NCBI GenBank assembly: GCA_020028535.1
Contig: JAIBHM010000136.1
Location: forward strand, 1-5,118
Length of the DNA: 5,118 nt
From: Armatimonadota bacterium
Lineage (GTDB): Bacteria; Sysuimicrobiota; Sysuimicrobiia; Sysuimicrobiales; Kaftiobacteriaceae
Reading direction: 5' to 3'
Shown here: in pieces, positions 5,063-5,118 of the stretch
How positions within the stretch are numbered: position 1 is the first letter of the stretch
Layout of the letters: the number at the start of each line of letters is the position of its first letter
Notes under the pieces: generated by a model
Told to the model about the DNA's origin: nothing
Database searches by the model: none
Seen by the model: only the letters and a program-made list of their open reading frames with translations
Translations under genes and position numbers: made by a program

Positions 5063-5118
5063 GTGAGCGATAACGACGAGCGACTTGCGCGCGGCCGGAA
5101 GGTCCGCGACGAGATCAT
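5063..5118 (+). CDS. 5' end of a probable carboxymuconolactone decarboxylase-family gene (partial)
   Basis: A GTG at 5063-5065 opens a frame that runs 18 full codons to the right edge: VSDNDERLARGRKVRDEI. The pattern of an acidic start, then ER-x2-RG-x-KVR-x-E-(I/V), matches the N-terminus of 4-carboxymuconolactone decarboxylase/AhpD-like proteins, which commonly read (D/E)ERY-x-RG-x2-VR-x-E(V/I)LG. GGGGGA (5054-5059) precedes it at rather short spacing. It starts 19 bases after the tctC stop with no terminator between, so it is probably co-transcribed. The assignment rests on 18 residues and is tentative. If right, the enzyme might act on an aromatic-derived ring-cleavage lactone, or be a CMD-like protein of other function. 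Confidence 0.5.
   Translation, partial: MSDNDERLARGRKVRDEI

Noticed and set aside
4498..5118. A 206-codon minus-strand open frame opposite tctC and the right edge
   Set aside because: It is antisense to tctC and the CMD-like start, with translated composition typical of a complement-strand shadow.
1..5118. tRNA, rRNA, CRISPR array, insertion sequence or attachment site
   Set aside because: I saw no regular spaced repeats, transposase-like frame, terminal inverted repeats or tRNA cloverleaf. Almost all the sequence is accounted for by genes and short intergenic gaps.

Overview
The window is GC-rich, gene-dense bacterial DNA with strong AGGAGG-type ribosome binding sites. It encodes a secreted small beta-barrel protein, which points to a diderm (Gram-negative) cell. 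A tripartite tricarboxylate transporter (TTT/TctCBA type) of the kind abundant in beta- and alphaproteobacteria and in soil lineages such as Rokubacteria/Methylomirabilota is present. The sequence alone does not fix the taxon.

Layout. Bases 1-72 hold the last 23 codons of an unidentified plus-strand gene that runs convergently into the minus-strand block. The minus-strand block (83-1747), read right to left, encodes a signal-peptide-bearing outer-membrane beta-barrel protein, a small single-domain cupin and an OsmC/Ohr-family protein. A strong hairpin with a U tract separates the barrel gene from the cupin gene. A 233-base divergent intergenic region (1748-1980) separates this block from a plus-strand operon. 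The operon encodes the small TTT membrane subunit (TctB), the large membrane subunit (TctA, 511 aa) and the periplasmic solute-binding protein (TctC). It continues without a visible terminator into the start of a further gene (5063 to the edge), whose 18 visible codons resemble the N-terminus of 4-carboxymuconolactone decarboxylase family proteins.

How it fits together. TctC captures a carboxylated solute in the periplasm and delivers it to the TctA/TctB ion-coupled permease. The divergently encoded barrel could be an outer-membrane partner. A CMD-like enzyme downstream would suit an aromatic or organic-acid substrate, but the substrate cannot be read from this window. The OsmC and cupin genes suggest peroxide/thiol chemistry and a small-molecule-binding or metal-binding accessory protein.

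The gene content is of familiar types and I see no clear new system. The points most worth a second look are small-scale: an in-frame 15-base tandem duplication across the tctA stop codon, a terminator-like hairpin immediately before the cupin ribosome binding site, a near-direct repeat containing GTATAC in the divergent promoter region, and a 16-base repeat that includes the osmC ribosome binding site.
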